This document shows positions 51,860 to 61,089 of a stretch of DNA of 64,000 bases, piece after piece. Numbering within the stretch: position 1 is the stretch's first letter; the number at the start of each line of letters is the position of its first letter. The DNA lies in the NCBI GenBank assembly GCA_049965795.1, contig JBMFVW010000004.1, forward strand, positions 1 to 64,000, written 5' to 3'. A program made the translations under genes and the position numbers. The notes under the pieces are model-generated. The model had not been told where the DNA came from and searched no databases. It saw nothing but the letters and a program-made list of their open reading frames with translations. Origin of the DNA: Acidulodesulfobacterium_A sp049965795. GTDB lineage: Bacteria > SZUA-79 > Acidulodesulfobacterales > Acidulodesulfobacteraceae.

Positions 51860-52408
51860 ATGTGGATTAAAGAATACTTTAACAGAATGAAGGGCGGAGG
51901 AGAAAATGCAACTACTATAAGTCTGCACGTAATTTTTTGGTCGGGTTTGGCTTCTATTATAGGTATAGGGACGGTAGCTTATATATCCGCAAAATTTTTC
52001 AATCCTTACGATTTAACTTTGCTTATTGGTTCTTTTGGAGCTTCGGCGGTTCTTATTTACGGCGCTATAAAAACCCCTCTCGCTCAGCCAAGAAATCTTT
52101 TGGGCGGACATATACTTTCCGGTTTTGTGGGAGTTGCAAGCTATAAACTGCTCGGTCACATAAATATGCCGTTAGCGGCCGCTGTAGCGGTTTCTGTAGC
52201 AATCATGCTTATGCATGCAACTAAAACGCTTCATCCTCCAGGTGGTGCCACTTCTTTAATAGCGGTTATAGGCGGTAAAGGAATATATAAACTCGGTTTT
52301 CTTTATCCTCTCATGCCCGCGGGATTAGGCGCTATTATAATGCTGATAGTCGCTTTAGTAGTAAATAATCTTTCTAAATATAGGAAATATCCCGAATATT
52401 GGTGGTAA
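51860..52408 (+). CDS. HPP-family membrane protein
   Basis: 182 aa with about four to five TM helices and the hallmark LHPPGGATSLIAVIGG (HPP) motif. Plant plastid and cyanobacterial HPP proteins have been linked to nitrite transport, so nitrite or another small anion is a candidate substrate here. Ribosome-binding site CGGGG. It is co-oriented with the CBS gene and under the same putative operator. Confidence 0.82.
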   Translation: MWIKEYFNRMKGGGENATTISLHVIFWSGLASIIGIGTVAYISAKFFNPYDLTLLIGSFGASAVLIYGAIKTPLAQPRNLLGGHILSGFVGVASYKLLGHINMPLAAAVAVSVAIMLMHATKTLHPPGGATSLIAVIGGKGIYKLGFLYPLMPAGLGAIIMLIVALVVNNLSKYRKYPEYWW

Positions 52409-52424
52409 TAACTTATCTATGCCG

Positions 52425-52563
52425 GTCACAAATTGGATATTTGCAGATTTTTCTTTGTTAATTGAACTATTTGGAAAAGGTGTCAGATCTTATTTTCTGC
52501 ATTAACTAAAAAAGTTAATTAATACATACAGCTCCTGCAGAAAATTAATCTGACGCCTTTTCC
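52425..52563. repeat. Class A element plus conserved 48-bp flank
   Basis: Bases 52425-52472 match the reverse complement of 10204-10252 (differences: one substitution and a short indel). Then GGAAAAGGTGTCAGATC (52473) to the end at 52563 form a 91-bp inverted-repeat element (about 15 of 17 end bases pair). The segment 52520-52563 also matches 63144-63186 inverted. No ORF is present. Confidence 0.7.
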
Positions 52564-52588
52564 TATCTTTGGGAAGATAAAAAAATTC

Positions 52589-52617
52589 TTGACAAAAAAG
52601 CATAATTATTTAATAAT
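52589..52617 (+). promoter_or_regulatory. Promoter of rplM-rpsI
   Basis: TTGACA at 52589-52594 with TAATAA at 52611 (16-base spacing) or AATAAT at 52612 (17). It lies about 60 bases before rplM ATG 52675, a normal leader length. It immediately follows the class A repeat. Confidence 0.6.
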
Positions 52618-52674
52618 ATAAAACTACGCTTAAATTATACATATTATTTTATATTTTATTTCGGGAGATTTTGA

Positions 52675-53091
52675 ATGACTGAAAGCAAGTGGATATTGGT
52701 TGACGCAAAAGACATAAGCCTCGGAAGAGTAGCAAGTTTTGCCGCTAACAGGCTTATGGGCAAAGATAAAGCTGACTGGACGCCGTATGCGGACAATGGA
52801 GATTTCGTTATAATTATAAACAGCGCCAAAGCTAAATTAACCGGAAAAAAAACCGAAGACAAAGAATATCATTTTCACAGCGGTTATCCGGGAGGACTTA
52901 AAACGTTCAAATATAGGGATATGGTAAAAAAAGACCATTCTTACCCTCTGCTTGCGGCTATAAAAGGAATGCTTCCGAAAAATAAACTCTCAGATGCGGT
53001 AATAAAAAAAGTTAAAATATATGAAGGCGAAGAGCATCCTCATACTGCTCAAAAGCCCGTCAGGATAGAAATTGCCGACAAGGTAAAGTAA
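52675..53091 (+). CDS. rplM: 50S ribosomal protein L13
   Basis: 138 aa. KWILVDAKDISLGRVASFAA, NGDFVIIINSAKAKLTG, KEYHFHSGYPGG and ALKGMLPKN-like AIKGMLPKNKL match L13. Ribosome-binding site GGGAG. It is followed by rpsI after 62 bases, the universal bacterial pair. Confidence 0.98.
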   Translation: MTESKWILVDAKDISLGRVASFAANRLMGKDKADWTPYADNGDFVIIINSAKAKLTGKKTEDKEYHFHSGYPGGLKTFKYRDMVKKDHSYPLLAAIKGMLPKNKLSDAVIKKVKIYEGEEHPHTAQKPVRIEIADKVK

Positions 53092-53153
53092 GTCAAAGTA
53101 AACAATTAAAAAATAGAAATTAAATTAAGGTATAATTAATAAGGTAAAAGCTG

Positions 53154-53549
53154 ATGGCTAAAAAAAGCATTATACACGCGGTAGGCAAAAGAAAAACAGG
53201 TATTGCAAGGGCTTATTTTAAAGAAGGCGCCGGCAAAATAATTATTAACGGAAGAGATTTCGAGCAGTATTTTCCTCTTGAAAGCCACAGGGTTTCTGCT
53301 GTGAGGCCTTTAGCGTTTTATCCCATAGAAAATAAGTTCGACGTATATATAAACGTATCGGGCGGCGGATTAAGCGGTCAAGCCGGAGCGGTAAGACTTG
53401 CGCTTGCAAAAGCCGTTCTTCTTATAAATCCTGAATTGAAAGAAACTCTTGCAAAAGCCTCTATGCTTACAAGAGACCCGAGAGTCAAAGAAAGAAAGAA
53501 ATACGGACAGAAAGCGGCAAGAGCAAGATTCCAGTTCTCTAAGAGATAA
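53154..53549 (+). CDS. rpsI: 30S ribosomal protein S9
   Basis: 131 aa. HAVGKRKTGIARAYF near the N-terminus, GGLSGQAGAVRLALAKAVL, and the basic C-terminal tail ending in QKAARARFQFSKR that contacts P-site tRNA. Ribosome-binding site AAGGTAAAAG. It follows rplM. argC begins 20 bases later. Confidence 0.98.
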   Translation: MAKKSIIHAVGKRKTGIARAYFKEGAGKIIINGRDFEQYFPLESHRVSAVRPLAFYPIENKFDVYINVSGGGLSGQAGAVRLALAKAVLLINPELKETLAKASMLTRDPRVKERKKYGQKAARARFQFSKR

Positions 53550-53569
53550 TATAATCGTTGCATCCACAA

Positions 53570-54679
53570 ATGATAAGAGTTTCGATTGTAGGAGCATCCG
53601 GTTACAGCGGCGTATATCTTATACAGGCGCTGTCGTTAAGACCGGATGTTTCTATATCGGTAATTACTTCAAACAGTAATGCCGGTAAAAAACTTTCCGA
53701 TTTTTTTCCTCTGTTTGCAAAGACGAACCATAAGAACCCTTTATTATCCGAAATTAAATTTTCGCTTTTTGATGCAGACTTAATAGGCGGGTCTTCCGAT
53801 GTCGTATTTTTTTGTCTTCCTCACAACGAAAGTTCTAAACTTATACCTGCTGTTTTAAAGAAAAACAAAGACGTTAAAATAATTGATATAGGCGCCGATT
53901 TCAGATTCGACGAAGTATCGGTCTATGAGCGGCATTACGGCAAACATAACGCTCCGGAATTAAACGGAGGTTTCGTTTACGGACTTTCAGACGTTTTTTA
54001 CGATAAAATTAAAAATTCGCAATTCATTGCCAATCCGGGATGTTATCCTACAGGTGCATTGCTTCCTATACTCCCCCTTGTTTTTAAAATGTGCGTGGAT
54101 TTTTCGTTTCCGGTTATAATAGACTCTCTGTCGGGAATTTCCGGTGCAGGCAGAGGCTTAAAATTGCAGAACCTTTTCTGCGAAATAGACGGTTCGGCAA
54201 AAGCCTATAATGTCTGGACGCACAGGCATTTGCCTGAAATTAAAGAAAAAATAGAAAATGCCTTTTTGAATTCGCCGCAGCGGACCGGCAAACTTTCGCC
54301 GGACGTCATATTTACCCCGCATGTCATTCCGGTTGCAAGGGGCATACTTACCACCGTATATTTAAAATTAAATAAAGAATTGTCCAAAGAAATTATAACC
54401 GGCATATATGAAAATTTTTACTGCAAAAGCCCGTTTGTTTCGATACTTAACAATATCGAAGACTGCAATATAAAAAACGTTGTTTACACGAACAACTGCC
54501 ATATCGCTTTTGAAATGCGCGAAGAAAAAGGCTCAGGCGTCGCCGGCTCTATGATTAAAATAGTAAGCGCAATCGATAACCTTGGAAAAGGAGCTTCGCT
54601 TCAGGCAGTTCAGAATATGAATCTTATGTTCGGTTTGGAGCCGGACTTCGGAATTCCGCAATATTCGCCTTATCCGTAA
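53570..54679 (+). CDS. argC: N-acetyl-gamma-glutamyl-phosphate reductase
   Basis: NADPH-dependent reduction in arginine synthesis. VSIVGASGYSGVYLIQALSL (Rossmann motif), FCLPHNES, IDIGADFR, IANPGCYPTGALLP with the catalytic Cys, ISGAGRGLKL and TPHVIPVARGILTTVY. ATG 53570 gives the normal N-terminus MIRVSIVG; TTG 53558 would add four residues. Length is 369 aa, slightly above the usual 345. It follows rpsI; a solo class A repeat motif (AGAAAAAGGTGT) occurs just after its stop, near 54682. Confidence 0.95.
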   Translation: MIRVSIVGASGYSGVYLIQALSLRPDVSISVITSNSNAGKKLSDFFPLFAKTNHKNPLLSEIKFSLFDADLIGGSSDVVFFCLPHNESSKLIPAVLKKNKDVKIIDIGADFRFDEVSVYERHYGKHNAPELNGGFVYGLSDVFYDKIKNSQFIANPGCYPTGALLPILPLVFKMCVDFSFPVIIDSLSGISGAGRGLKLQNLFCEIDGSAKAYNVWTHRHLPEIKEKIENAFLNSPQRTGKLSPDVIFTPHVIPVARGILTTVYLKLNKELSKEIITGIYENFYCKSPFVSILNNIEDCNIKNVVYTNNCHIAFEMREEKGSGVAGSMIKIVSAIDNLGKGASLQAVQNMNLMFGLEPDFGIPQYSPYP

Positions 54680-54712
54680 TGCAGAAAAAGGTGTTTGAGT
54701 TCTTGTTTTTTC

Positions 54713-54742
54713 TTGAAACATTACCTGCTAATCTGAGATAAT
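54713..54742 (+). promoter_or_regulatory. Promoter placed immediately before the substrate-binding protein
   Basis: TTGAAA (54713-54718) with GATAAT (54737-54742), 18-base spacing. Transcription would begin at about 54749, two bases before ATG 54751, implying a leaderless mRNA. No Shine-Dalgarno sequence exists upstream of the ATG, consistent with that. Confidence 0.45.
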
Positions 54743-54750
54743 AAATACAT

Positions 54751-56403
54751 ATGAAATTATCCGGATATAAAAAAAGAAATAAATATTTACTCTTCATTTT
54801 AACGGTTTTATTAATATCCGCTTTAGCCGCTATATTTTTTTATTCAAAATCCGGAGTTAAAAATAGCCGTAATAAAAAAATAATAAAACTTGTAAAAAAC
54901 TACCAAAATTCCTCTTTAATCATAGGTTTGCCCGCCGACGCGACGAATCTTATAGGCAATATGGCGGCAGACGCGCCCACCGCCGAAGTTACCTCTCAGA
55001 TTTACGACGGATTAGTAAGATATAACCGCAATTTTAAGATAGTTCCCGATCTTGCAAAATCTTGGAAAATAAGTAACGGAGGCAAAACTATAACTTTTTA
55101 TCTAAGGCGTAACGTTTATTGGCAGAACGGCCAAAAATTTACGGCAAAAGACGTTATGTTTACTTACCGTTTAATGGTAAATCCTAAAACGCCTACACCT
55201 TATGCCGCCGAATACCTTAAAGTTTACAAAGCTAAAACTATAGGAAAATATATTTTTCGCGTTACTTATAAAACACCTTATGCGCCGGCTCTTTCTTCAT
55301 GGGGATTAAGCATATTGCCGGAAAAACTTTTAAAAGGAAAAAATCTTTTAACTACTAAATTAAGAAGCCGTCCGGTCGGTACCGGACCTTACGAATTCGA
55401 CAAATGGATACACGGCTACGAAATAGTTTTAAAAGCCAATCCTCGTTATTTTATGGGCGCTCCAAAAATAAAACGCCTCGTTTATAAAATAGTGCCGGAT
55501 ATTTCGTCCATGTTTTTGATGCTTAAATCCGACGGCATAAGCTACATGGGATTAAGCCCTATTCAGTATAAATACGAATCTAACGGAAAAGGATTTAATA
55601 CAAAGTTTAAAAAATATATTCATCCATCCTTAAGTTTTACTTTTCTGGGATATAATCTTTTAGACCCGCTTTTCAAAAACGTAAAAGTAAGGCGGGCTTT
55701 AAGCTATGCGATCAATAAAAAAGAGATAATAAAAGGCGCTCTGTTCGGGTTGGGAATTCACTGTTACGGTCCTTTTATGCCCGGAACTTATTTTTACGAT
55801 AAAAACGTTAAAAAATACCGTTATAATCCCCATAAAGCCCTGCATCTTTTAAGACAAGCCGGATGGCGCTTAAAAAACGGAATTTTGCAAAAAAACGGCA
55901 CACCTTTCAGATTTACGATACTTACCCCGCAGGGAAATCAGGAAAGGCTTTCCGCAGCCGAGATAATACAGCAAAATTTGAAAAAAATAGGCATAAAAGC
56001 AGAAATAAGGGTTATGGAATGGACGTCGCTTATATCCGAATTTATTATGAAAAAAAAGTTTCAGACCGTTTTGCTGGGATTTACCATAACACCCGACCCT
56101 TACGACAACGCTTCTATATTTACCGGTTCAAATATCGTTCCCAAAGGCTTAAACTTTACCTCTTTTAATAATCCGGAAATAGACGTTTTGTTCAGAAAAG
56201 CAAGATCGACGTTCAATTTAAAAAAACAGAAAAAATATTATTTTAAAATTCAGCGTATTCTTGCAAAAGAAGCCCCTTATACTTTTTTATACGTTCCTTA
56301 CGCAATGCCCGTAGTCGTCAGGACGGTAAAAGGAATAAAGCCGGCGCCTGCGGGAATAGGCTACAATATAAGAAAATGGTATTATGCTAAATTTATCGAT
56401 TAA
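54751..56403 (+). CDS. ABC transporter substrate-binding protein (SBP_bac_5 family)
   Basis: 550 aa. An N-terminal hydrophobic anchor (about 12-30) has no lipobox Cys. The body has the family pattern AEVTSQIYDGLVRYNRNFKI, PDLAKSWKISNGGKTITFYL, FTAKDVMFTYRLM, VGTGPYEFDKW and VRRALSYAINKKEII. It binds peptides, nickel or other ligands for an ABC importer, but no permease or ATPase genes are nearby. Membrane tethering by an uncleaved anchor would suit a Gram-negative periplasm. Confidence 0.9.
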   Translation: MKLSGYKKRNKYLLFILTVLLISALAAIFFYSKSGVKNSRNKKIIKLVKNYQNSSLIIGLPADATNLIGNMAADAPTAEVTSQIYDGLVRYNRNFKIVPDLAKSWKISNGGKTITFYLRRNVYWQNGQKFTAKDVMFTYRLMVNPKTPTPYAAEYLKVYKAKTIGKYIFRVTYKTPYAPALSSWGLSILPEKLLKGKNLLTTKLRSRPVGTGPYEFDKWIHGYEIVLKANPRYFMGAPKIKRLVYKIVPDISSMFLMLKSDGISYMGLSPIQYKYESNGKGFNTKFKKYIHPSLSFTFLGYNLLDPLFKNVKVRRALSYAINKKEIIKGALFGLGIHCYGPFMPGTYFYDKNVKKYRYNPHKALHLLRQAGWRLKNGILQKNGTPFRFTILTPQGNQERLSAAEIIQQNLKKIGIKAEIRVMEWTSLISEFIMKKKFQTVLLGFTITPDPYDNASIFTGSNIVPKGLNFTSFNNPEIDVLFRKARSTFNLKKQKKYYFKIQRILAKEAPYTFLYVPYAMPVVVRTVKGIKPAPAGIGYNIRKWYYAKFID

Positions 56404-56516
56404 TAAAACAGCATAATTCCGCTCCTTTTTCTTAGCTTTATAGCAGCTTTATAACTAATTGAACGGGGTCGGTTATAATAAAATTTTTTAAACTTTAAAA
56501 GCGGAGGAAATGATAA

Positions 56517-57011
56517 ATGATAATAAAAAAAGAAACAAAGCTGTCTCATTTAGACGAAAACGGAATGCCTAAAATGGTTGACGTTTCAGAAAAAAAGGAT
56601 ACCGTAAGAACGGCTTCCGCCCATGCAAAAGTGACTATGTCGGAAGATGCCTTTAAACTTGCGGCAGGCGGGGGAGGGAAAAAGGGGGATGTTTTTGGAA
56701 CCGCAAAAATCGCTGGTATTATGGCGGCGAAGAAAACGTCGGAATTAATACCTTTATGCCATCCTTTAAATATAGAAGGATGCGATATAGTTTTTAAACC
56801 GGAAGAAAAGGAAAATTCCGTAGATATAATTTCCACCGTTAAAATATCCGGGAAAACGGGCGTAGAAATGGAGAGCCTTACAGCCGTTACGGCGGCGGCT
56901 CTTACCGTTTACGATATGTTAAAAGCAGCGGATAAATCCATAGAAATATCCGAGATTTATCTTATTAGCAAAGAAGGCGGAAAGAGCGGAGTCTATAAAA
57001 AAAGAAAGTAA
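56517..57011 (+). CDS. moaC: Cyclic pyranopterin monophosphate synthase
   Basis: 164 aa. LSHLDENGMPKMVDVSEK, RTASAHAKVTM, AKIAGIMAAKKTSELIPLCH, KISGKTGVEMESLTAVTAAA and the terminal GGKSG are diagnostic. It forms the cyclic phosphate of cPMP after MoaA. Strong ribosome-binding site GGAGGA. Free-standing here, 162 bases before sdhA. Confidence 0.96.
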   Translation: MIIKKETKLSHLDENGMPKMVDVSEKKDTVRTASAHAKVTMSEDAFKLAAGGGGKKGDVFGTAKIAGIMAAKKTSELIPLCHPLNIEGCDIVFKPEEKENSVDIISTVKISGKTGVEMESLTAVTAAALTVYDMLKAADKSIEISEIYLISKEGGKSGVYKKRK

Positions 57012-57036
57012 AATAAATTTAATGAAAAAAAATTTA

Positions 57037-57065
57037 TTGCAAATTTTAAACGTTTATCCTATAAT
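57037..57065 (+). promoter_or_regulatory. Sigma70-type promoter of sdhABE
   Basis: TTGCAA (57037-57042) and TATAAT (57060-57065) with exact 17-base spacing, in the moaC-sdhA spacer about 110 bases before the sdhA start. It is the clearest promoter in the window. Confidence 0.7.
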
Positions 57066-57173
57066 ATCAAAAACCGTATTCTTATAATAAAAATTAATAA
57101 AAATCAAACGAATTAAACGGCAGGATTAAGTCAGCCGTCATCAAGCAAATTGTTAAAATAATAGAGGTTATAA

Positions 57174-58850
57174 ATGTTAAAACATGATGTTGTTATTGTC
57201 GGTGCCGGACTTGCAGGATTAAGAGCGGCAGTAGAACTCAGGAAAAAAGGCATAGATGCCGTAATAGTCAGCAAGGTTTATCCTACGCGCTCCCATTCCG
57301 GAGCGGCTCAAGGCGGAGTCAATGCAGCTTTCGACGAAAACGACTCCTGGGAATCCCATTTTTTCGATACCGTGAAAGGCAGCGATTATCTCGGCGATCA
57401 GGACGCAATAGAAATACTGACGAGCGAGGCTCCGGGTAATATACTAGAACTTCAAAGCATGGGCGTCGTTTTTAACAGAAACGATAAAGGCGGAATAGCG
57501 CAGAGGCCTTTCGGCGGGCAGAGCTTTCCTCGTTCCTGCTACTATGCGGATGCAGTAGGACATATGATGCTGCACGGATTGTTCGACAACGTACTCAAAT
57601 ATAAAACAAAAATCATGTATGAATATTTCGTTACCAGCCTGCTTACCGATAACGGGAAAGTCAGCGGCGTGGTGGCGTACGATATTAAAAACGGAAAATT
57701 CGAGGGTATTGCCGCAAAAGCCGTTTTATTCGCTACCGGAGGTTACGGACAGGTTTATTCCTCAAATACGAATGCCTTAATAAATACCGGAGACGGTATG
57801 GCGATATCTATTAACGCCGGTGTTCCGCTGATGGACATGGAATTTGTCCAGTTTCATCCTACTACCCTTAAGAGTACCGGAATATTGGTAACGGAGGGAG
57901 CAAGGGGAGAAGGAGCGTATCTTCTTAATTCGCTCGGCGTCCGCTTTATGTCCAAATATGCTCCTAAAGCGATGGAGCTTGCACCGAGAGACGTGGTAGC
58001 AAGAGCCGAACAGACCGAGATAAATGAAGGCAGAGGTGTGGACGGAGCTATTCTTTTAGATATAAGGCATCTCGGCAAAGAAAGGATAATGGAAAGGCTT
58101 CCTCAGATAATGCAGCTATCTATTGATTTTGAAGGAGTTAATCCTATTCACGAGCCTATTCCGATAAGACCCGGCGCTCATTACTCTATGGGCGGAATCA
58201 AAACGGATTATAACGGAAGAACGGTAATAGAAGGTTACTATTCCGCAGGCGAGTCCGCCTGCGTCAGCGTCCACGGAGCAAACAGGCTCGGCGGAAATTC
58301 GCTTCTAGATACGGTGGTGTTCGGAAGAAGAGCCGGAATAGACATAGCCGAATATCTTAAATCTGCCGAAGGCGACAGAAAATTCGACGAATCGGCGATA
58401 AAAAGAGACGAAGAAAAATTCGAAAAATTAAAAAAATCGGCGGGAAAAGAAAGGCACGGTCTTTTAAAATCCGAACTTCAGGAAGAGATGAGAGCCGACG
58501 TCGGAGTATTCAGGGAAGAAAACGCTATGAAAAAAGCTTTAGATAAAATAGGCGAACTTAAAGAACGCGCAAAAAATATAGGAATAGACGACAAATCGAA
58601 AACATTTAATACCGATATAGTAGAAGCGTTCGAGTTTAGCAATATACTGCTTATAGCCGAAGTAATCACGAGAGGAGCTATACTCAGGAAGGAGTCCAGA
58701 GGCGCTCACTACAGAACGGATTTTCCCGAAAGAGACGATTCCAGCTGGCTCAAACATACGCTTGCGACCTTAGACGGAAACGGAAACGTAAAGTTCGATT
58801 TTTCCGAAGTTGCTATAACAAAATTTAAACCTCAACCGAGGACGTATTAA
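57174..58850 (+). CDS. sdhA: Succinate dehydrogenase/fumarate reductase flavoprotein
   Basis: 558 aa. FAD motif VVIVGAGLAGLRAAVELRK, SHSGAAQGGVNAAF with the flavin-attachment His region, QFHPTTL, EGARGEGAYLLN, APRDVVARAEQ, MGGIKTDYNG and AGESACVSVHGANRLGGNSL. It interconverts succinate and fumarate. The R-G-A-H-Y-R and C-terminal basic tail are typical. Ribosome-binding site AGAGG. First gene of an sdhABE operon with the type-E subunit instead of membrane anchors. Confidence 0.94.
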   Translation: MLKHDVVIVGAGLAGLRAAVELRKKGIDAVIVSKVYPTRSHSGAAQGGVNAAFDENDSWESHFFDTVKGSDYLGDQDAIEILTSEAPGNILELQSMGVVFNRNDKGGIAQRPFGGQSFPRSCYYADAVGHMMLHGLFDNVLKYKTKIMYEYFVTSLLTDNGKVSGVVAYDIKNGKFEGIAAKAVLFATGGYGQVYSSNTNALINTGDGMAISINAGVPLMDMEFVQFHPTTLKSTGILVTEGARGEGAYLLNSLGVRFMSKYAPKAMELAPRDVVARAEQTEINEGRGVDGAILLDIRHLGKERIMERLPQIMQLSIDFEGVNPIHEPIPIRPGAHYSMGGIKTDYNGRTVIEGYYSAGESACVSVHGANRLGGNSLLDTVVFGRRAGIDIAEYLKSAEGDRKFDESAIKRDEEKFEKLKKSAGKERHGLLKSELQEEMRADVGVFREENAMKKALDKIGELKERAKNIGIDDKSKTFNTDIVEAFEFSNILLIAEVITRGAILRKESRGAHYRTDFPERDDSSWLKHTLATLDGNGNVKFDFSEVAITKFKPQPRTY

Positions 58851-58868
58851 TAGCGAGGAAAACATATA

Positions 58869-59867
58869 ATGGAATTTAAGGTAAGGGCTTACAGATTTAA
58901 TCCGGAAACCGACGAGAAACCGTACTATAAAGAATATACGGTAGAAGACTATCCGGGCATGACGGTTTTAAACGCCTTAATTAAAATAAAAGCTGAGCTT
59001 GACGGAACGCTCAGCTTTAGAAGATCATGCAGAAGCGCTATCTGCGGTTCCTGTGCGATGAAAATAAACGGAATAACAAAACTGGCATGCAAGACGCAGG
59101 TTAGTTTAGAAATAGATAAATTCGGAATAATAAATGTAGAACCGCTTGCAAATATGCCGGTAATCCGCGATTTAATCGTCGATCAGGAGGTTTTTTTCGA
59201 TAAAATAAAAGCCATAAAACCTTACCTGCTCGGACAGAGGGAAGACGAAGCCCATAACCGTTTTAAAACATTAAAAGAAGGCGAAAAAATCAGCCAGCCG
59301 GTTTACGATAAATCTGAGTTTAAAAATTTGACGGGAAACGAAGATACGCCTAACTGTATTTTGTGCGAATGCTGTTATTCCGAATGCGGCGGAGTAGTCG
59401 GCAATAAAGACTATCTAGGACCTGCAGCTCTTGCTAAACTGTACAGATATGCCGAGGATCCGAGAGATAACGACAAAAACGGTTCGCGTTTAGTAAACGG
59501 CTCTATGCCTAACGGTTTTTGGGACTGCGTGCACTGCCAGGCATGCGAACAGTTTTGTCCTAAGGGTATTTCTCCTGTAAAATCTATAGTCAGGCTTCAT
59601 GAAAAATCGGTTAAAAATTCTATTACTTTTTCGCCCGGCTCAAAGCATGTAGTTTCTATAGCGAGATCTATAGGCGAAACCGGAAGATTAGACGAAATAA
59701 AAGTCGCATTTGAATCAGGAGGAGTTACCGGACTATTAAACGATCTGCCCGTTGCGTTCGGCGCAGGTCTTAAGGGAAAGATTCCGCCTCTCAGGTTAAA
59801 ATTAATAAAAGATATGGAAGATATCCGGCTTGCATATAAAGAACTGGATTTGGAGGATAAATTATGA
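58869..59867 (+). CDS. sdhB: Succinate dehydrogenase/fumarate reductase iron-sulfur subunit
   Basis: 332 aa. N-terminal [2Fe-2S] ligands Cys54, Cys59, Cys62 and Cys74 (CRSAICGSC and LAC), then CILCECCYSEC (163-173) and CVHCQACEQFCPKG (220-230) for the 4Fe and 3Fe clusters. It is about 90 residues longer than common SdhB because of a helical C-terminal extension, as in type-E enzymes. ATGA overlap with sdhE. Confidence 0.93.
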   Translation: MEFKVRAYRFNPETDEKPYYKEYTVEDYPGMTVLNALIKIKAELDGTLSFRRSCRSAICGSCAMKINGITKLACKTQVSLEIDKFGIINVEPLANMPVIRDLIVDQEVFFDKIKAIKPYLLGQREDEAHNRFKTLKEGEKISQPVYDKSEFKNLTGNEDTPNCILCECCYSECGGVVGNKDYLGPAALAKLYRYAEDPRDNDKNGSRLVNGSMPNGFWDCVHCQACEQFCPKGISPVKSIVRLHEKSVKNSITFSPGSKHVVSIARSIGETGRLDEIKVAFESGGVTGLLNDLPVAFGAGLKGKIPPLRLKLIKDMEDIRLAYKELDLEDKL

Positions 59868-60751
59868 TTACCTATGCTTATTATCCGGGGTGCGTAGCTC
59901 AGGAAAGCGGCAAAGAACTTGATAACGCCACAAAATTTATTGCAAGCAAATTGGGTATAAATTTAATTCCTATGCCTGAGGCGTCATGCTGCGGAGGCGG
60001 AGTTATCGACGGTTTCGATAAAAACTTAAAACTTTTTATAAACGGAAGAACCCTTGCTTTGGCGGAAAAAGAAGGACTTGATATAATGACCATATGCAAC
60101 ACCTGTACTTTGACCCTAAGCGAGGTAAACGAAGAACTTATAAATAACCCCGAATCCTTAGAAAAAACAAACGAATATCTTGCTAAAATAGGTTTGAAAT
60201 ATACGGGAAAAGTTAAAGTGAAGCATATTTTATATGCCGTAAGAGACGACATAGGATTTAATAAATTGAAAGAAAGAGCTGTTAAAAGCCTGAAAGGCAT
60301 AAAAATAGCTCCGTTTTACGGATGTCATATACTTAGACCCTCAAGCGCGGTTAAGTTCGACGATGTGGAAAATCCTCAAGGATTCGAAGAGCTGATTAAG
60401 GCTCTGGGCGGCGAACCGGTATCCTATGTAAGAAGGACAAAATGCTGCGGATTTCAGACGATACTCGTAAACGAATCTACTTCAACATCACTTGCAGGCA
60501 ATGCAATTTATGAAGCCCAGGAGAAAAATGCAGATGTTATGGTTACCCCTTGCCCTTTATGCCACTTAAGCTTAGATACCTATCAGACCGTTGCTGCAAA
60601 AAATATAAACAAAAAATTATCTCTGCCCATACTTCATTTGCCTCAGCTTATAGGTATTGCTTTAGGCGCGGATTATGCCGAAATGGGTTTTTCGAGGCAT
60701 AACGTTTCGCTTAGAGGTTTAATGGCAAAAGTCAGGCAGAACGATATATAA
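59864..60751 (+). CDS. sdhE: Type-E succinate dehydrogenase CCG subunit
   Basis: 295 aa with two CCG domains: YYPGCVAQ / ASCCGGGV / CNTCTLTL, and YGCHILRP / TKCCGFQT / PCPLCHLS. In SdhABE(F) and MfrABE complexes this HdrB-like subunit replaces the membrane anchor for quinone exchange. It overlaps sdhB by ATGA. The enzyme would interact with menaquinone (mqnA is in this window). It is not the flavinylation factor also called SdhE. Confidence 0.9.
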   Translation: MITYAYYPGCVAQESGKELDNATKFIASKLGINLIPMPEASCCGGGVIDGFDKNLKLFINGRTLALAEKEGLDIMTICNTCTLTLSEVNEELINNPESLEKTNEYLAKIGLKYTGKVKVKHILYAVRDDIGFNKLKERAVKSLKGIKIAPFYGCHILRPSSAVKFDDVENPQGFEELIKALGGEPVSYVRRTKCCGFQTILVNESTSTSLAGNAIYEAQEKNADVMVTPCPLCHLSLDTYQTVAAKNINKKLSLPILHLPQLIGIALGADYAEMGFSRHNVSLRGLMAKVRQNDI

Positions 60752-60778
60752 TAAAAAATAAAAAAGAGGAAGGTTAAA

Positions 60779-61072
60779 ATGTCCGATACTATAAACGTAG
60801 TTCTTAAAGCTCTTAAAGGTCTTTCGATTATCGCACAGGAAAAATTAGACGATTATGTCGATATATCGGATGAAGAAAGCAGGGAAGCGGCAGACCAGAT
60901 TATCGAAACGGTTAAATATGAATCAGGCGTTATTTTTAAGGCTATAAAAGAAAAAGCTGCAGATATTCTGCTTGACGAAATGAATTTCGCTTCTACTTAC
61001 GACGTAGAAGAACTGACCAAAAAAATCCAAAAATTAGAAGCAAAGTTAGAACAGCTTACCGATAAAAAATAG
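60779..61072 (+). CDS. Small helical protein of the sdh operon
   Basis: 97 aa, ribosome-binding site AGAGGAAGG. Heptad-like helices (LSIIAQEKLDDYVDISDEES, VEELTKKIQKLEAKLEQL). There is no TM segment, so it is not a classical SdhF anchor. It follows sdhE by 27 bases and is probably transcribed with it. A structural or regulatory accessory is possible; the family is not recognised. Confidence 0.55.
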   Translation: MSDTINVVLKALKGLSIIAQEKLDDYVDISDEESREAADQIIETVKYESGVIFKAIKEKAADILLDEMNFASTYDVEELTKKIQKLEAKLEQLTDKK

Positions 61073-61089
61073 CGGCAATCCTCTTAGTC

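Noticed and set aside
53370..53597. Minus-strand ORFs over rpsI
   Set aside because: These are shadows of the strongly conserved ribosomal gene, with no start-site signals or domain match.
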